Source: an uncultured Christensenellaceae bacterium
GTDB lineage: Bacteria; Bacillota; Clostridia; Christensenellales; Borkfalkiaceae
Assembly (NCBI GenBank): GCA_910587005.1
Contig: CAJULB010000006.1
Location: 39,261 to 103,260 of the forward strand
DNA length: 64,000 nucleotides
Direction of reading: 5' to 3'
Under the pieces are notes generated by a model. The model made no database searches and was not told the DNA's origin. It worked only from the letters and a program-made list of their open reading frames with translations. Of this stretch, positions 34,509 through 44,700 are shown one piece after another (position 1 is the first letter of the stretch; the number at the start of each line of letters is the position of its first letter). Position numbers and translations under genes: made by a program.

Positions 34509-34673
34509 AACCCCACGCTAAGCGTGGGGATAAGAAGCTTAAGCTATGGACAGAAAAAGTCTCCAATGATAAAATTGAAGTGGCTACCAACCGCAACAAG
34601 AAATCAAAGGAGAATCCATGGATGAATTAAGTTTAACACATTGTAAATACGAATGCAAGTATCATATAGTTTT
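34509..34673 (+). mobile_element. Left-end remnant of an IS200/IS605-type insertion sequence
   Basis: The 9-bp GC hairpin at 34511-34529 (CCCCACGCT / AGCGTGGGG) fits the subterminal hairpin recognised by Y1 transposases. It is followed by a leader and the first codons of tnpA. The rest of the element is missing; the sequence changes at about 34672. Confidence 0.7.
34618..34671 (+). pseudogene. Truncated IS200 TnpA (first 18 codons)
   Basis: Behind a good ribosome site (AAAGGAG) the frame reads MDELSLTHCKYECKYHIV, matching the N-terminus of IS200-type Y1 transposases (usually followed by F-x-P-K-Y-R). After that the frame runs into unrelated codons and a stop. The catalytic HUH and tyrosine are absent, so it is dead. 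Confidence 0.72.
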
Positions 34674-34729
34674 GATTGTGTCAAGTTTTTTCCGCACATT
34701 TTTTTAAAAACTTGATTTTCCTTTTTAAT

Positions 34730-36082
34730 TTATTTTTTCACAATATACCGCAGAAATCTGCCCACATCATCATAAACAGCGTTAAGCCCCACAATCCGCC
34801 CACTCGGTATAGAATGGTCGACATTGTAATCTGCCCTTATTGCGTGAACATTATATGCATTCAAAACTTCTTGTTCGCTCTTAACCCTGCCTTGATAGAG
34901 TTCTGAGAATTCGCCGCCATTAAAATAAAACGCTCTGAGCTGCGCCATTTTCTCAGCTCCGGCAAGGCTCCAAGCCATAGGACGGGAAGATAAGCGCGCA
35001 GAAAGAACGTGCGAGACATGACCTTCAGCAGAGCAGTTACTCTCTGCAGTAAGGTCTATGCTATCAAAATTATTTTCAATGTATTGCAAGCTATCATACA
35101 GGCGATTCCGTGCACGTGCCGTTCCAATACCACCCCATCGCTGCATGTATAAAGATTGGACGCTTTTACTATCGCCAAGCTTTATGCTATTGATTATCTG
35201 ATTACGCAGCCTTCTATCGCCAGCTGTAGCGTCTGTAACGCTTTTATAAACGTGAAATTTATCAAGGTGATATTGTGCTTTAGGAATTGCAATAAGCCCC
35301 TGCTTAATCCAATTTGCGCCATCACCAGAAAGATGAATTTCAGCGTTCCGTGTATCATACTGGGCGTATAAATAATCTGTCACGCAATCCCATATTTCGT
35401 TTCCGTTACTTACAGAAACAAAATAATGTACTCCCATCAGCGCTGTTCTGCCACGATGTACACGCTGCCGACCTTCGTGCACGTATACAAGCTTAACCTC
35501 GGCGCTTTTCCCATTGTTGAGGTGAATATGGTCTTCATCGGCTTCGATATAAATTTGTTCAACAGCCTTTAAGCCCTTTGCTTGCACTTCAAGCTTTTTC
35601 GGCTCAACACCTTTTACAAGATTATGAACTGTCTGCCGAGAAACGCAACCGTTTGATAATTTACTTGCTTTTCCATAGCTTGTGAGAGTAGCATCGTTGA
35701 TGAGCTTTGTTTTAAGCTCGCTTTCAATACGGCTGTATTTTTCCATATTCAGCAGCTCATCCACGGCAAAAAAATATTTGCCGGAAACTTTGTTAAAATA
35801 GAGCCGCCGAGTAAGGTTAAGTTCACCCATTCCCGAAACCATCTTTCGGGTTTTAGTGTGTCTTAAAATTATAGAGTGCTTATCCCTTTGATTATTGTAG
35901 TTCTGGTCGATAATCTTCACAATTTGCTCAATAAGGCTTACACCTAAATTATTTACTGTTTTCTGCGTTGTACGTACAATATCAGAAAAGTTCAGCTCTT
36001 TTAGGTCTTTTGCTATTAATGATATAATGTCATTAACAGCGCAATCAATTAATGACTGTATTATTTCTTTCGTGCTTTCCAT
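34730..36082 (-). CDS. ISLre2 family transposase (UPF0236)
   Basis: A 450-residue transposase from the start MESTKEII, which has AGGAG 7 bases upstream; the longer ORF reads through two palindromic repeats and is unlikely. Candidate DDE residues are D in IYIEADEDH, D in LSGDGANWI and E in TAESNCSAEGHVSH. The N-terminal third holds helix-turn-helix-like segments. The terminal inverted repeats could not be fixed: GTG-rich stretches near 34680 and 36172 look partly alike. The gene appears intact. Confidence 0.88.
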   Translation of the reverse strand: MESTKEIIQSLIDCAVNDIISLIAKDLKELNFSDIVRTTQKTVNNLGVSLIEQIVKIIDQNYNNQRDKHSIILRHTKTRKMVSGMGELNLTRRLYFNKVSGKYFFAVDELLNMEKYSRIESELKTKLINDATLTSYGKASKLSNGCVSRQTVHNLVKGVEPKKLEVQAKGLKAVEQIYIEADEDHIHLNNGKSAEVKLVYVHEGRQRVHRGRTALMGVHYFVSVSNGNEIWDCVTDYLYAQYDTRNAEIHLSGDGANWIKQGLIAIPKAQYHLDKFHVYKSVTDATAGDRRLRNQIINSIKLGDSKSVQSLYMQRWGGIGTARARNRLYDSLQYIENNFDSIDLTAESNCSAEGHVSHVLSARLSSRPMAWSLAGAEKMAQLRAFYFNGGEFSELYQGRVKSEQEVLNAYNVHAIRADYNVDHSIPSGRIVGLNAVYDDVGRFLRYIVKK

Positions 36083-36106
36083 TAAAATAACTCCTGTAAA
36101 TAAAAA

Positions 36107-36130
36107 TGTCCGTACAAATCTGTACGGACA
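36107..36130. repeat. Palindromic repeat P1
   Basis: TGTCCGTACA, 4 nt, TGTACGGACA. 25 bp upstream of the transposase start. A further half-site (TGTGCGGACG) follows at 36135-36144. Confidence 0.9.
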
Positions 36131-36149
36131 AATCTGTGCGGACGAAAAA

Positions 36150-36172
36150 TGTGCGTACAAATCGTACGCACA
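36150..36172. repeat. Palindromic repeat P2, symmetric variant
   Basis: TGTGCGTAC, 5 nt, GTACGCACA. Compared with the common form both arms carry a matching C-to-G / G-to-C change, so the dyad is kept. Confidence 0.85.
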
Positions 36173-36214
36173 AAATTTTATACCAAGAAAACCAGTATGT
36201 AAAGATTTAATTTT

Positions 36215-36790
36215 TTAACTTGCCACGTCAAGAGCTTTAAATTCATCTAATGACATATTAGTTCGACTAAAAGTTAAAATAACACTTTCGCTGATAATCC
36301 CGTTTTTATTAACATAAAAGATATCGAAACTATTACCGTCCGCACTAATAACAAAATGATAAGTATTAGAAAGTGTAGCTTGAGAAAAATAAATTCTACC
36401 AGTATGAGCGTAATGTTTTTCCTCTATGTCTTTTACTGATATTGTCATATCACCATTTCCTTGTAAGCAAGAATTATTATTCCAAGCATCAGCAATATCT
36501 TTAGAATGACACTTACTCCAAATTGTAAAAGTATATTCACTTTCACTGCTCGGATTATATTCAATTATATAATATAACTTACAATTTGTATAATAATTGG
36601 GCTTATTTATAAGCTCATCAATTTTCTCGTCTTCACAAAACCATGTTCCTATAATTGGGTCAGAGCTACTTGTCTTTCTTTCTTCCACAGGCTTTTCTGT
36701 CGTTGGCTTATCTGTACAGCCAACCACGCCAATTAAAGTTGCAAAACAACACAAAATAACCGCCAAAAATACAAATTTGAATTTTTTCAT
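36215..36790 (-). CDS. Lipoprotein of unknown function
   Basis: A 191-residue secreted lipoprotein. The signal peptide (KFKFVFLAVILCCFATLIG) ends in a lipobox VVGC with the lipidated cysteine at 25. The mature part begins with a Thr/Lys/Glu-rich linker and a domain with GTWFCEDEK and several beta strands, resembling lipocalin-like lipoprotein folds only in outline. It is the last gene of the element on this side, after virB4. I do not recognise the family. Confidence 0.75.
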   Translation of the reverse strand: MKKFKFVFLAVILCCFATLIGVVGCTDKPTTEKPVEERKTSSSDPIIGTWFCEDEKIDELINKPNYYTNCKLYYIIEYNPSSESEYTFTIWSKCHSKDIADAWNNNSCLQGNGDMTISVKDIEEKHYAHTGRIYFSQATLSNTYHFVISADGNSFDIFYVNKNGIISESVILTFSRTNMSLDEFKALDVAS

Positions 36791-36879
36791 TTTAGCTCTC
36801 CTTGGATTAGCTCTATTATACTGTTCATGTAAAAAAAAGTCAATTTAAAATACCCATAAATTGCCAATGCTTATGAATT

Positions 36880-36902
36880 TGTCCGTACAAAATGCCCGTA
36901 CA
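36880..36902. repeat. Degenerate repeat P3
   Basis: TGTCCGTACA followed 3 nt later by TGCCCGTACA in the same, not the inverted, orientation. Between virB4 and the lipoprotein gene. Confidence 0.65.
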
Positions 36903-36917
36903 TTTTTTTCGTGATTT

Positions 36918-39551
36918 CTATTCACTTTCTTCCCACGGCTTGCCTATGTTCTCAAAAATCGCACGGACGGTATCGTGCGCTTCAACATGGAAACGTGTCC
37001 GCTGCCGTGCCGAACAGATAGCGAAACAGTCACCGTTCCCGGCATCAGAAATAAATGCCCGCTCAGTTGGGTTCAGTCCACCGACGTTCTTGTACAAATC
37101 GGTTAAGATTTCCAAGTCAGCGGGTGCTAAGCCAAACACAAATGAATATTGAGAATTATTGACAATAGCCGATGTTTTTTGTATAACCTTTTCGTTTCCG
37201 AAAATATCGCTCAGGTTCTGAGTCAAAAAGAAAATACTGCCCTCATACTTACGTATACGCTTGTACCAAAGGTAAGCGAACTGTAGCGCAACCGGGTAAT
37301 CGGCATCAATGAAATTATAACCCTCATCGAGCACGATGAACGGATGCACGACATCACCATATCCGTTGCGGTTCAATTCTCTGATATTAATTATTTGCAT
37401 ATCAAGATAGCGCATAACGACGAGAATCTGCGCATTTGCAACGGTTTGGTTCTTCGCTCCGAAAAGCGACTGAAAGTTGAACACTACAAACCGTGAGTCA
37501 ACCTCAAGCGTGGACGGACCGTTCCAGAGCGACGAATACATACCGCCCGTAGCAAATTTCTGAACGTAAGTGTTTACACGCTCAAGATTAGCCTTGCGCA
37601 TGGGCGTCAAGTCCGTCCGCCGCATTTCCTTTTCAACGATAGCTTTCAACGTATCGAACGTCGGATATTGCTCGGGTTTAAAGTCTGTACAGTCGGTATC
37701 GTGTTTAATTCCAACGCTTTCGTAAGTAAGCTTAATAAGATTATTCAACTCTTCGAATGCGTCTTGTGCGATACCTTTCAAAGTAATTTTGAAAAAGTCT
37801 TCCAGGAACTGCAGATGCGCATTAAAAACCACTTCGGGCGGCGCAACGTCGCCCTCATCCGTCAACACCGGATAAACGTGCAACGGGTTTATTCGCCCTT
37901 GCGTAGCGCTTCCTATATCGATAAAAAGTCCGTCAAGGTTTTTTGCAAGTACCTGGTATTCATTCTCAGGATCCAAAATAAATATTCTGGAATTTTCGGA
38001 ATATATCATAGTGATTAAAAGCTTTGCAAAAAAGCTCTTGCCGCTCCCAGACTTGCCGTAAACGATACCGTTACTATTTATGAAATCCCTGCCACGTTTC
38101 CAAATATCGAGTATAACCGGGTAATAATCCCATCCGAGATTATACCCGTCAACATCGATTATCGAAGAGAACACGAAAGGAAAAACAGCAGCGAGCGAGT
38201 CCGAGTTGATTCCGCGCTCAAATCCACGCAATTTAGGGCGCCTTGCAACGGTGGACTTGGCGAACCCATCGAACTGTCTGCCGAGCAGATAACTTACTCT
38301 ATAACCGTTTGTAGTTATCTCACGACGGATATCTTTACGGAACGTTGCGTTTGGCTTGTCGGTGTTATTAAAGCCTGTAACCGTCAACGTACAATCGAAG
38401 AGCATCTCGTTTTCGTTCTGGATGCGAGCCTGAAGTTCGTTCATCGTTTGGATGTGCGTGTCTTGGCTTCGCATCTCGGAAAGCTTTGCCGACGTTCTCG
38501 TTGCACTCTCGACAACGGCTCTGTCAATACGCTTAATAGCCTTACCTTTATCTACGGGTTTTATTGTCAATACTACTTTCGTGTTATCTATGTTAAATAA
38601 ATTTGAACCCCAAGCGTTCCCAACGTATAAAGGATAATCCTTTATCGCAAGAGTGAACGCATAAACATCATCAACATTATAACCGGCAAGACCGAATTTA
38701 ACCTTATTCGGTTTTATGTAATCCGCAAGCTCTGAAATATCTTTCTCATCAATATCTCGCTCATCAAAATTGCGTGTGTAGCAATATTTAAAAAACACCG
38801 CTGCTTCACGTGCATCCAAGAGCGTTGAGCTCAGTCCTGCCGCATCAAGCCCGTCTTGACAAGCATCGATTTGATTGTATAAAACGTCGACGTCGTTTTC
38901 ATACAACGCTATGTAATAATACGGCCTGTAGAGCGGCATAACGTTGTTAACATTGTCTACCTGCTCTAAGCGGCTTTGCAAAATTACTTCCTTAGCTTTG
39001 TCTTCTTCCTCTTTTGCAATGTTAAGCTTTTCAAAAATACCGGCGGCAACTTCATCGTATTTAATAGGACGATCTATCTTGACGAGCTGAATTACAGACG
39101 ACTGGCTCAGCCCGTTTAAAACGCGGGCAAAAGCCGAAATTCGTCTGTCCTGCTCATCTTCGTCCAACAACCCAAAATCAAGGCTACCAACCTCAATGAT
39201 GGCGCCGAGATAGCCTTCGTACTCGATGAGCCCGTCCGCCCTGATTTTTTTGAATGGTATAAGCTCGTCAGTACTTCCCTTTTTTGCGCCTTTGGTAAAC
39301 GTGCGGCGTGAAACGTAGAACTTTATCAAATACGCAAACTGCAGATAAGTTCTGTCCTCATCGTCGCCGATGAACATTACTGCGCATATTAGAAGATAAA
39401 TGGCGAGCATAATCCAACGTTGAGAAAAATTCGAGAAAAACAGTAATACCGCTATTAAAAGCATAATGCTTATCAAAAGCATATCCAGCAACGACAAATG
39501 CTTAAATAATGCCGCCTTGAGCTTACTGTTTTTGGGTATAATTCTTTCCAT
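36918..39551 (-). CDS. virB4: VirB4-type conjugation ATPase with fused PrgI-like N-terminus
   Basis: A 877-residue ATPase that energises assembly and substrate transfer of the type IV secretion system. The first 95 residues have two membrane helices (about 22-58) and the LIKFYVSRRTF tail typical of separate PrgI/VirB3-like proteins. The VirB4 core follows, with Walker A GKSGSGKS near residue 500, Walker B FIVLDEGYNFI and the closing FHVEA region. It lies directly after the VirB6-like gene. Confidence 0.92.
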   Translation of the reverse strand: MERIIPKNSKLKAALFKHLSLLDMLLISIMLLIAVLLFFSNFSQRWIMLAIYLLICAVMFIGDDEDRTYLQFAYLIKFYVSRRTFTKGAKKGSTDELIPFKKIRADGLIEYEGYLGAIIEVGSLDFGLLDEDEQDRRISAFARVLNGLSQSSVIQLVKIDRPIKYDEVAAGIFEKLNIAKEEEDKAKEVILQSRLEQVDNVNNVMPLYRPYYYIALYENDVDVLYNQIDACQDGLDAAGLSSTLLDAREAAVFFKYCYTRNFDERDIDEKDISELADYIKPNKVKFGLAGYNVDDVYAFTLAIKDYPLYVGNAWGSNLFNIDNTKVVLTIKPVDKGKAIKRIDRAVVESATRTSAKLSEMRSQDTHIQTMNELQARIQNENEMLFDCTLTVTGFNNTDKPNATFRKDIRREITTNGYRVSYLLGRQFDGFAKSTVARRPKLRGFERGINSDSLAAVFPFVFSSIIDVDGYNLGWDYYPVILDIWKRGRDFINSNGIVYGKSGSGKSFFAKLLITMIYSENSRIFILDPENEYQVLAKNLDGLFIDIGSATQGRINPLHVYPVLTDEGDVAPPEVVFNAHLQFLEDFFKITLKGIAQDAFEELNNLIKLTYESVGIKHDTDCTDFKPEQYPTFDTLKAIVEKEMRRTDLTPMRKANLERVNTYVQKFATGGMYSSLWNGPSTLEVDSRFVVFNFQSLFGAKNQTVANAQILVVMRYLDMQIINIRELNRNGYGDVVHPFIVLDEGYNFIDADYPVALQFAYLWYKRIRKYEGSIFFLTQNLSDIFGNEKVIQKTSAIVNNSQYSFVFGLAPADLEILTDLYKNVGGLNPTERAFISDAGNGDCFAICSARQRTRFHVEAHDTVRAIFENIGKPWEESE

Positions 39552-39556
39552 AATCT

Positions 39557-41272
39557 TTACTTCCTCCGGCCTGAATTATCTTTAAAAGCGCCGGACTTAT
39601 TCTCATTGCCGCCGCCCGTTCTTAAGCCGCTGTTCGGACGTACGCTTGAGAGCTTTTCTGCTGCCCCCCTAACGCCTTTAATAACGTTAGGTGCAGACAA
39701 GCCAGCAGGTTTTGCGCTATTGCCGCCAGTTGCATTTCCAGCCCCATTTTTACCGAACGGTGATGACCTGCCGCCCATACGGCCAAGTGCTCTTACAAAT
39801 GCAGCGCCACGACTCCCGGAATACCTTTCTCCACCGGCTCTCTCACCAATGGCATTCGCGCCACGTGCAGCATAATTAAATATACCGGTGCGCTCACGCC
39901 CGTAACGGTTTGTTCCGCCGAACAGTCCTCGCCCCATTCCTGCGGCCACACGACCTACGCCAAGCGCTCCCACGGCTGCCATCCTCACACCGCTTGTAAT
40001 AAGCGCAAAGGATTGCATAGCTTCGCGCCCTTCATCCGCCGACGTTCCGAGAATGCGGGCAATAAGCGTTTGGCTGCTATTCATACATAAGGCACCGCCG
40101 AGAAGCAATAGCATTTTAAATACCGACACGGCAAAAGAGCTTAACACTCCCTCGTTTATCAGATACGTTAAATCGAATGCAGGTCCCATTATAAATCCAG
40201 CAATCATAAAGAATACGTTAAGCGCGATGACGGCGCCAAAAGCGATTAAAACCTTCGACATAAACGTTTCCCGCCATGCCCGGAACCGGGCACCGTCGTC
40301 AAGCGGTATAGTTCCGCATACAAGCGGCATACAGATTACAAGGACGATTATATCGTAAATACGCTTAACGAGCCCCACGGACAGCATAAACATCGATATA
40401 AGCATTATTACAGCTACCAGATACGCTGTAAACAGATTAAACGATTCTAATCGAACCATAGGCTGTTGACTGTATCCCTGGTCTGCTTGCTCGAATAACC
40501 CTATCCAGTCCTTATTGTGTACACCGAAAACTTGGTCCGGTGACATAGACCACTTTATATCCGATGCAGTATAACTGCCAACCCAGCCGGTAGTTACAAG
40601 CAGCTCACCGTCTACCGTGACGTATGGATGATACCATTCAATACGCTGAACCCAGACGGGAATTTTATTTCCGTCATCATCGAGCATATAATTTCCGCTT
40701 GCATCTTTTTCCCATGCCAAGCCGTCATCACTCGTTGGATCCTTTTCCTGAACTCGGTGCCCGCTCTCGTCAAGATAATCTCCAACTTCACGCTGTTCCC
40801 ATACGCTTTCATCAATTACATACGATTGTTCAACGGAAAGATTAAATAAATTCTGCGACAACGTCAGATTATCTGCGGGCGCAATAACGTCGTTTACCAT
40901 GTTTAATAGCATCGTTGAAAACGCTATAAACATAAATACGAAGAATATACATACAACAGAAGCGCCAATCCCGAGAACGCCCTGTTTTACCGTTGTTGCA
41001 TGCGATGTCGGCTCTCCGCCCGCTTTAAATTTTATTACGTTTTTAACTGTTTTAACGCCCACGCTCGCACCGGCAATTACAACGCTTACCATACATAGAC
41101 CGAGCAAAACTTTTGTTGAAATTGCACTGTCTAAAAACACTTCTAAAAGCGTTCTGGTTTCGTCTGCTTTCTGCGTTCCAGTTAAGATATTAAAAATAGC
41201 GCCAAGCGTATCTATGAAATCATATAGCCAAAACAGAAGCTGAGCGAATAATTTTTCAATTAATATTCCCAT
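39557..41272 (-). CDS. VirB6/TrbL-like conjugation membrane protein
   Basis: A 571-residue polytopic protein with about seven membrane helices (for example 53-75, 98-125, 280-305, 325-350, 365-390). It resembles the large ICE transmembrane proteins named after Mbov_0396. The segment between about 150 and 270 carries a hydrophilic, Asp-rich extracellular loop with many Trp residues. The C-terminal 130 residues are Gly/Ala/Arg-rich and disordered (GMGRGLFGGTNRYGRERTG). It lies between the pilin-like gene and virB4. Confidence 0.8.
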   Translation of the reverse strand: MGILIEKLFAQLLFWLYDFIDTLGAIFNILTGTQKADETRTLLEVFLDSAISTKVLLGLCMVSVVIAGASVGVKTVKNVIKFKAGGEPTSHATTVKQGVLGIGASVVCIFFVFMFIAFSTMLLNMVNDVIAPADNLTLSQNLFNLSVEQSYVIDESVWEQREVGDYLDESGHRVQEKDPTSDDGLAWEKDASGNYMLDDDGNKIPVWVQRIEWYHPYVTVDGELLVTTGWVGSYTASDIKWSMSPDQVFGVHNKDWIGLFEQADQGYSQQPMVRLESFNLFTAYLVAVIMLISMFMLSVGLVKRIYDIIVLVICMPLVCGTIPLDDGARFRAWRETFMSKVLIAFGAVIALNVFFMIAGFIMGPAFDLTYLINEGVLSSFAVSVFKMLLLLGGALCMNSSQTLIARILGTSADEGREAMQSFALITSGVRMAAVGALGVGRVAAGMGRGLFGGTNRYGRERTGIFNYAARGANAIGERAGGERYSGSRGAAFVRALGRMGGRSSPFGKNGAGNATGGNSAKPAGLSAPNVIKGVRGAAEKLSSVRPNSGLRTGGGNENKSGAFKDNSGRRK

Positions 41273-41276
41273 ATTC

Positions 41277-41618
41277 TTAAATTACGCTATTTACAAAAAG
41301 CGACATAAACTCCTGTGCATCATTATCAAACCAGGACTGGAAGCTTGCTACAATAACAGGAACGAGTGCAGCAATTAAGAATACAATTATAATTCCGACA
41401 AAAATACCGATGGCAAAGTTCTTTGCCTGTTTAAGTTTCTGCTCGTCTCCGGACTGCGAAGCGAGCATGTACTTAAGTCCTGCGGCTATGCCTAATATAG
41501 CCGCTGCCGCTGTAAGCACACCTAGTAACGGTCCCCACCACTGGTTAAGGAACGACTCAAGGATTTTCCCGACATTGTCAAAGTTGCCGGCAAGAAGGTT
41601 AGTAGAAAATTGGTTCAT
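41277..41618 (-). CDS. Pilin-like (VirB2/Mbov_0395-type) conjugation protein
   Basis: A 113-residue protein with two membrane helices (about 28-52 and 68-92) separated by a short charged loop (ASQSGDEQKLKQAKN), the layout of VirB2/TrbC-like pilins in Gram-positive conjugative elements. It stands directly upstream of the VirB6-like gene. There is a GGAG ribosome site and palindrome P4 in the leader. Confidence 0.8.
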   Translation of the reverse strand: MNQFSTNLLAGNFDNVGKILESFLNQWWGPLLGVLTAAAAILGIAAGLKYMLASQSGDEQKLKQAKNFAIGIFVGIIIVFLIAALVPVIVASFQSWFDNDAQEFMSLFVNSVI

Positions 41619-41676
41619 AAAAATATCTCCTTAAAATAATTTTTTCTTTTTAATATTTCTTTGGCTACGGCTCATT

Positions 41677-41699
41677 TGTCCGTACAAAGTGTACGGACA
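41677..41699. repeat. Palindromic repeat P4
   Basis: TGTCCGTACA, AAG, TGTACGGACA; the dyad extends by TT on both sides. 59 bp upstream of the pilin-like gene start. Confidence 0.92.
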
Positions 41700-41726
41700 A
41701 ATGAAAATGGGCCACTACCGTTTTTT

Positions 41727-44700
41727 TTAGTAAATCTTACGTTTAAATCTGAATACTACAAGCGCGACTATAACAACAACTACCAAAGCAGAAACCACGC
41801 ATATAAGAGCTATTGAAATATCGCTAAGATAGTTAAGCTCAAATATATACTCCGTAATGTTTCCGACCTCGTCCACACAAACAAGGCGGTAATTACCAAC
41901 CTTTGTAAGTTCAACAGAGTTCTTTAAATTGAAAGTTGTCTGTGCGCCGTTATAATAGAGCGTATAGGTCATATTCTCCTTGTTAGGCTGAGAGATTATT
42001 ACACTTTTTCTTGTGTTCTCGAACTGTACAGAAGGCGCTACGTTGTCAACGCAGAGCTCGAGCTGCCAATTTGAATTAGCGTTCACAAACGATAATTTAT
42101 AATTGCCGTTCTCCGTCAGCGAAAGCATATCGCCATCGATAACCGCATCAACGACTTGTCCGTTAAGCTCAATAGAGACAGTAAAGCCATCAGGCACATT
42201 GATTGAATAACTGCGCGCTTTTTCAGGCAATATACTCCAATTAAAAGTTTTTACATTGCCGACTTCATCTGTAACGGTCAAAGCATAATCTCCAAGAGCC
42301 ACAATCTCCCCGCGGGTATACAGGTTTTCATTTCCGTCATGGGCGAGCATTGCCGTTACCGACTCGCCAAAAGTGAACGATACGGCGCCCGTGATAAACT
42401 GGCCGTCTACAAACGCTATACTTGGTGTTACGTCGACGTGCTTATCTATAACAAAGGAAACGTTGACAGAATTGCCAACAAGGTCAAGCGCAATAATGTT
42501 GTAAGAACCTTCAGCATCGAACCTTACACCGTCATAGGTTGCAATTTTATCGCTGTTATTGTAACGATAGTAAATCAAACTATAATCTTCGAAGTGCACT
42601 GTAACGAGCTCGTTTGTGGCACCATCTTCAACCACTCCTTCAAGAATAATAACCGGTGCTGTCTTATCGATAACCAAAACAAGCTTACGTTCGTTTCCGC
42701 TCTCGTCTTTTGCGTACACGGTGTATTCGCCTTCTGCGGTAATACGTCCGTCAGCTTCAAGCATTGTGCCGTCCTGAGCTTGAATGTAGAACGACTGCAT
42801 ATCTTCGCCAAGCGTAACAGACAGCCAATTTTTCGAAACATACTTCCCTGCATCGTCTATTACGTAAGTACCGTTAACGGTTAGCTTTACGCCCGTATCA
42901 ACGCTAATACGTAATTCCGCCGCCGTTCCGAGAAAATCGGTAACAGAAAATACATAAGTGCCGCTTTCTGAAAGCAATTCGTCAGTATATTTAACTGCCG
43001 CTCCACCATTAAAGCTGTAAGTTATTTTTGAGTCTTGCTCTTCGCAAATAATTCTGAACGGCTCATTCGTTGTTGCCCCGTTATTAAGTACTTGTCCGCT
43101 TGCCGTTTCAAATCTTGCCGTGGGTGCAGTTTTATCAATTAAAAGTGTAAGCTCGGCGCTGTTCCCTGCGATATCAGTAATTACAACGTAATACAACCCT
43201 TCAAGCGTTATTCTTTTTGTGGTATCGATTAACGTTCCATCTTCGGAAACCACTTCGAAGATAGAAGTTTCTTCAAGAGCGACAACCTGAAGCCATAACC
43301 TCGAGTAATAAATATCGTCACGCACAACGTAAGTTCCGTTCACACGGTATTTAATTTCACGGTCAATAGTTATCGTGATAGTCGTAACGTTACCTACTAT
43401 ATCCGTAAGCCGGAACGAATACGTACCGACTTCATCTATCAGCGAGCCATCGTAAGCAATATAATTACCAGCCCCGGCAACATAGGAAATATTAACGCCT
43501 TCTTCCTCACATATAACGTAAAAGTTTTTTGTCGTTCTTGCTCCGGCGGAAAGCGTTTCTCCATCGCCGGTCTTTATTACGGGAACGGGCGGCATCTTAT
43601 CGACTATAAGTGTAAGCGCCAAAGCGTTACCGTACATATCCTTAACGCTCAGGCGATATACGCCGTCCGTATCGAGCTTTTGTCCGTTTGCCACAGTCAA
43701 GCCGTTAGACGTTTCAACGTTAAATTCCGACCAAGGCTCCGACATAGTAAACGTGAAACTGTTACGCGTTATGTAACTTCCGTCATCAAGCAGAATATAA
43801 TTCCCGTCGAGCGTATAACTTACAACATTATCAAGCGTCATTGATATGGTCAGTTCATTACGCGCGGAATCGTAGAAAGTAAAAATGTACGTTCCCGGTG
43901 CGGTTATAAACATATCTTTAACGTATTTCATATCAGAAACTGCACCCTGCTTTCTGTAAAAAGCCGTATAACCGCTTTCACTCCAAGTCACATAGAAACT
44001 TTGAGTTGTTACCGTTCCCGGAACGGTGACGTCGCCGTTCTCTGTCTTTATTTCTACGAAAGGTAACACGCCATCGATTTCAAAAGTATATTCCGTGAAG
44101 AGATTTCTATCTGCAGTTAAGTAAAGTAAAGCTTTATATATTGCAGTCGTATCTGCACCCGCCGTTATACTCACAGTATTACCGGCAATTCCCTGAGAGT
44201 ATTCAAAAAGCTCTGCGTTCACCCATTGCCCGTCACGGTATATAAAAAGCTCTAACGTTGCATCAGTATCATATAGGATGCTTACGTCGTTTTTAGTTAG
44301 CCCGCCGTCCTTAACGCCGCGTAATGTCGCCGATGGCAAACCTTTCATATAAAATAGCGGTTTTGTACGTACAGTCCGTCCGTATAAATCTGTAAACTCA
44401 AAAACATATTTCCCGCCGACGTTCATTTTATAAATAAGATTTTGCGCGCATACTTCGGCATCAAACGAGTCTGCCCAGATTCTTTCCTCTGTTCCGTCAA
44501 AAAGTATCTTGAAAAATTTAACGTCAGTTATTTCATTATAATTATCATTAATTTGCACCGTGAACGTACAGGCGGTTTCGCTCGTTAAAGACGTATTCTT
44601 TAACGAAGGCGCTTCGCCGGCAATGTAAACCACGAAAGACAAAGAATTGTTTGACCTATCGTAAACGGTTATTGTGTATGCACCGTAATAACCGTTTTCA

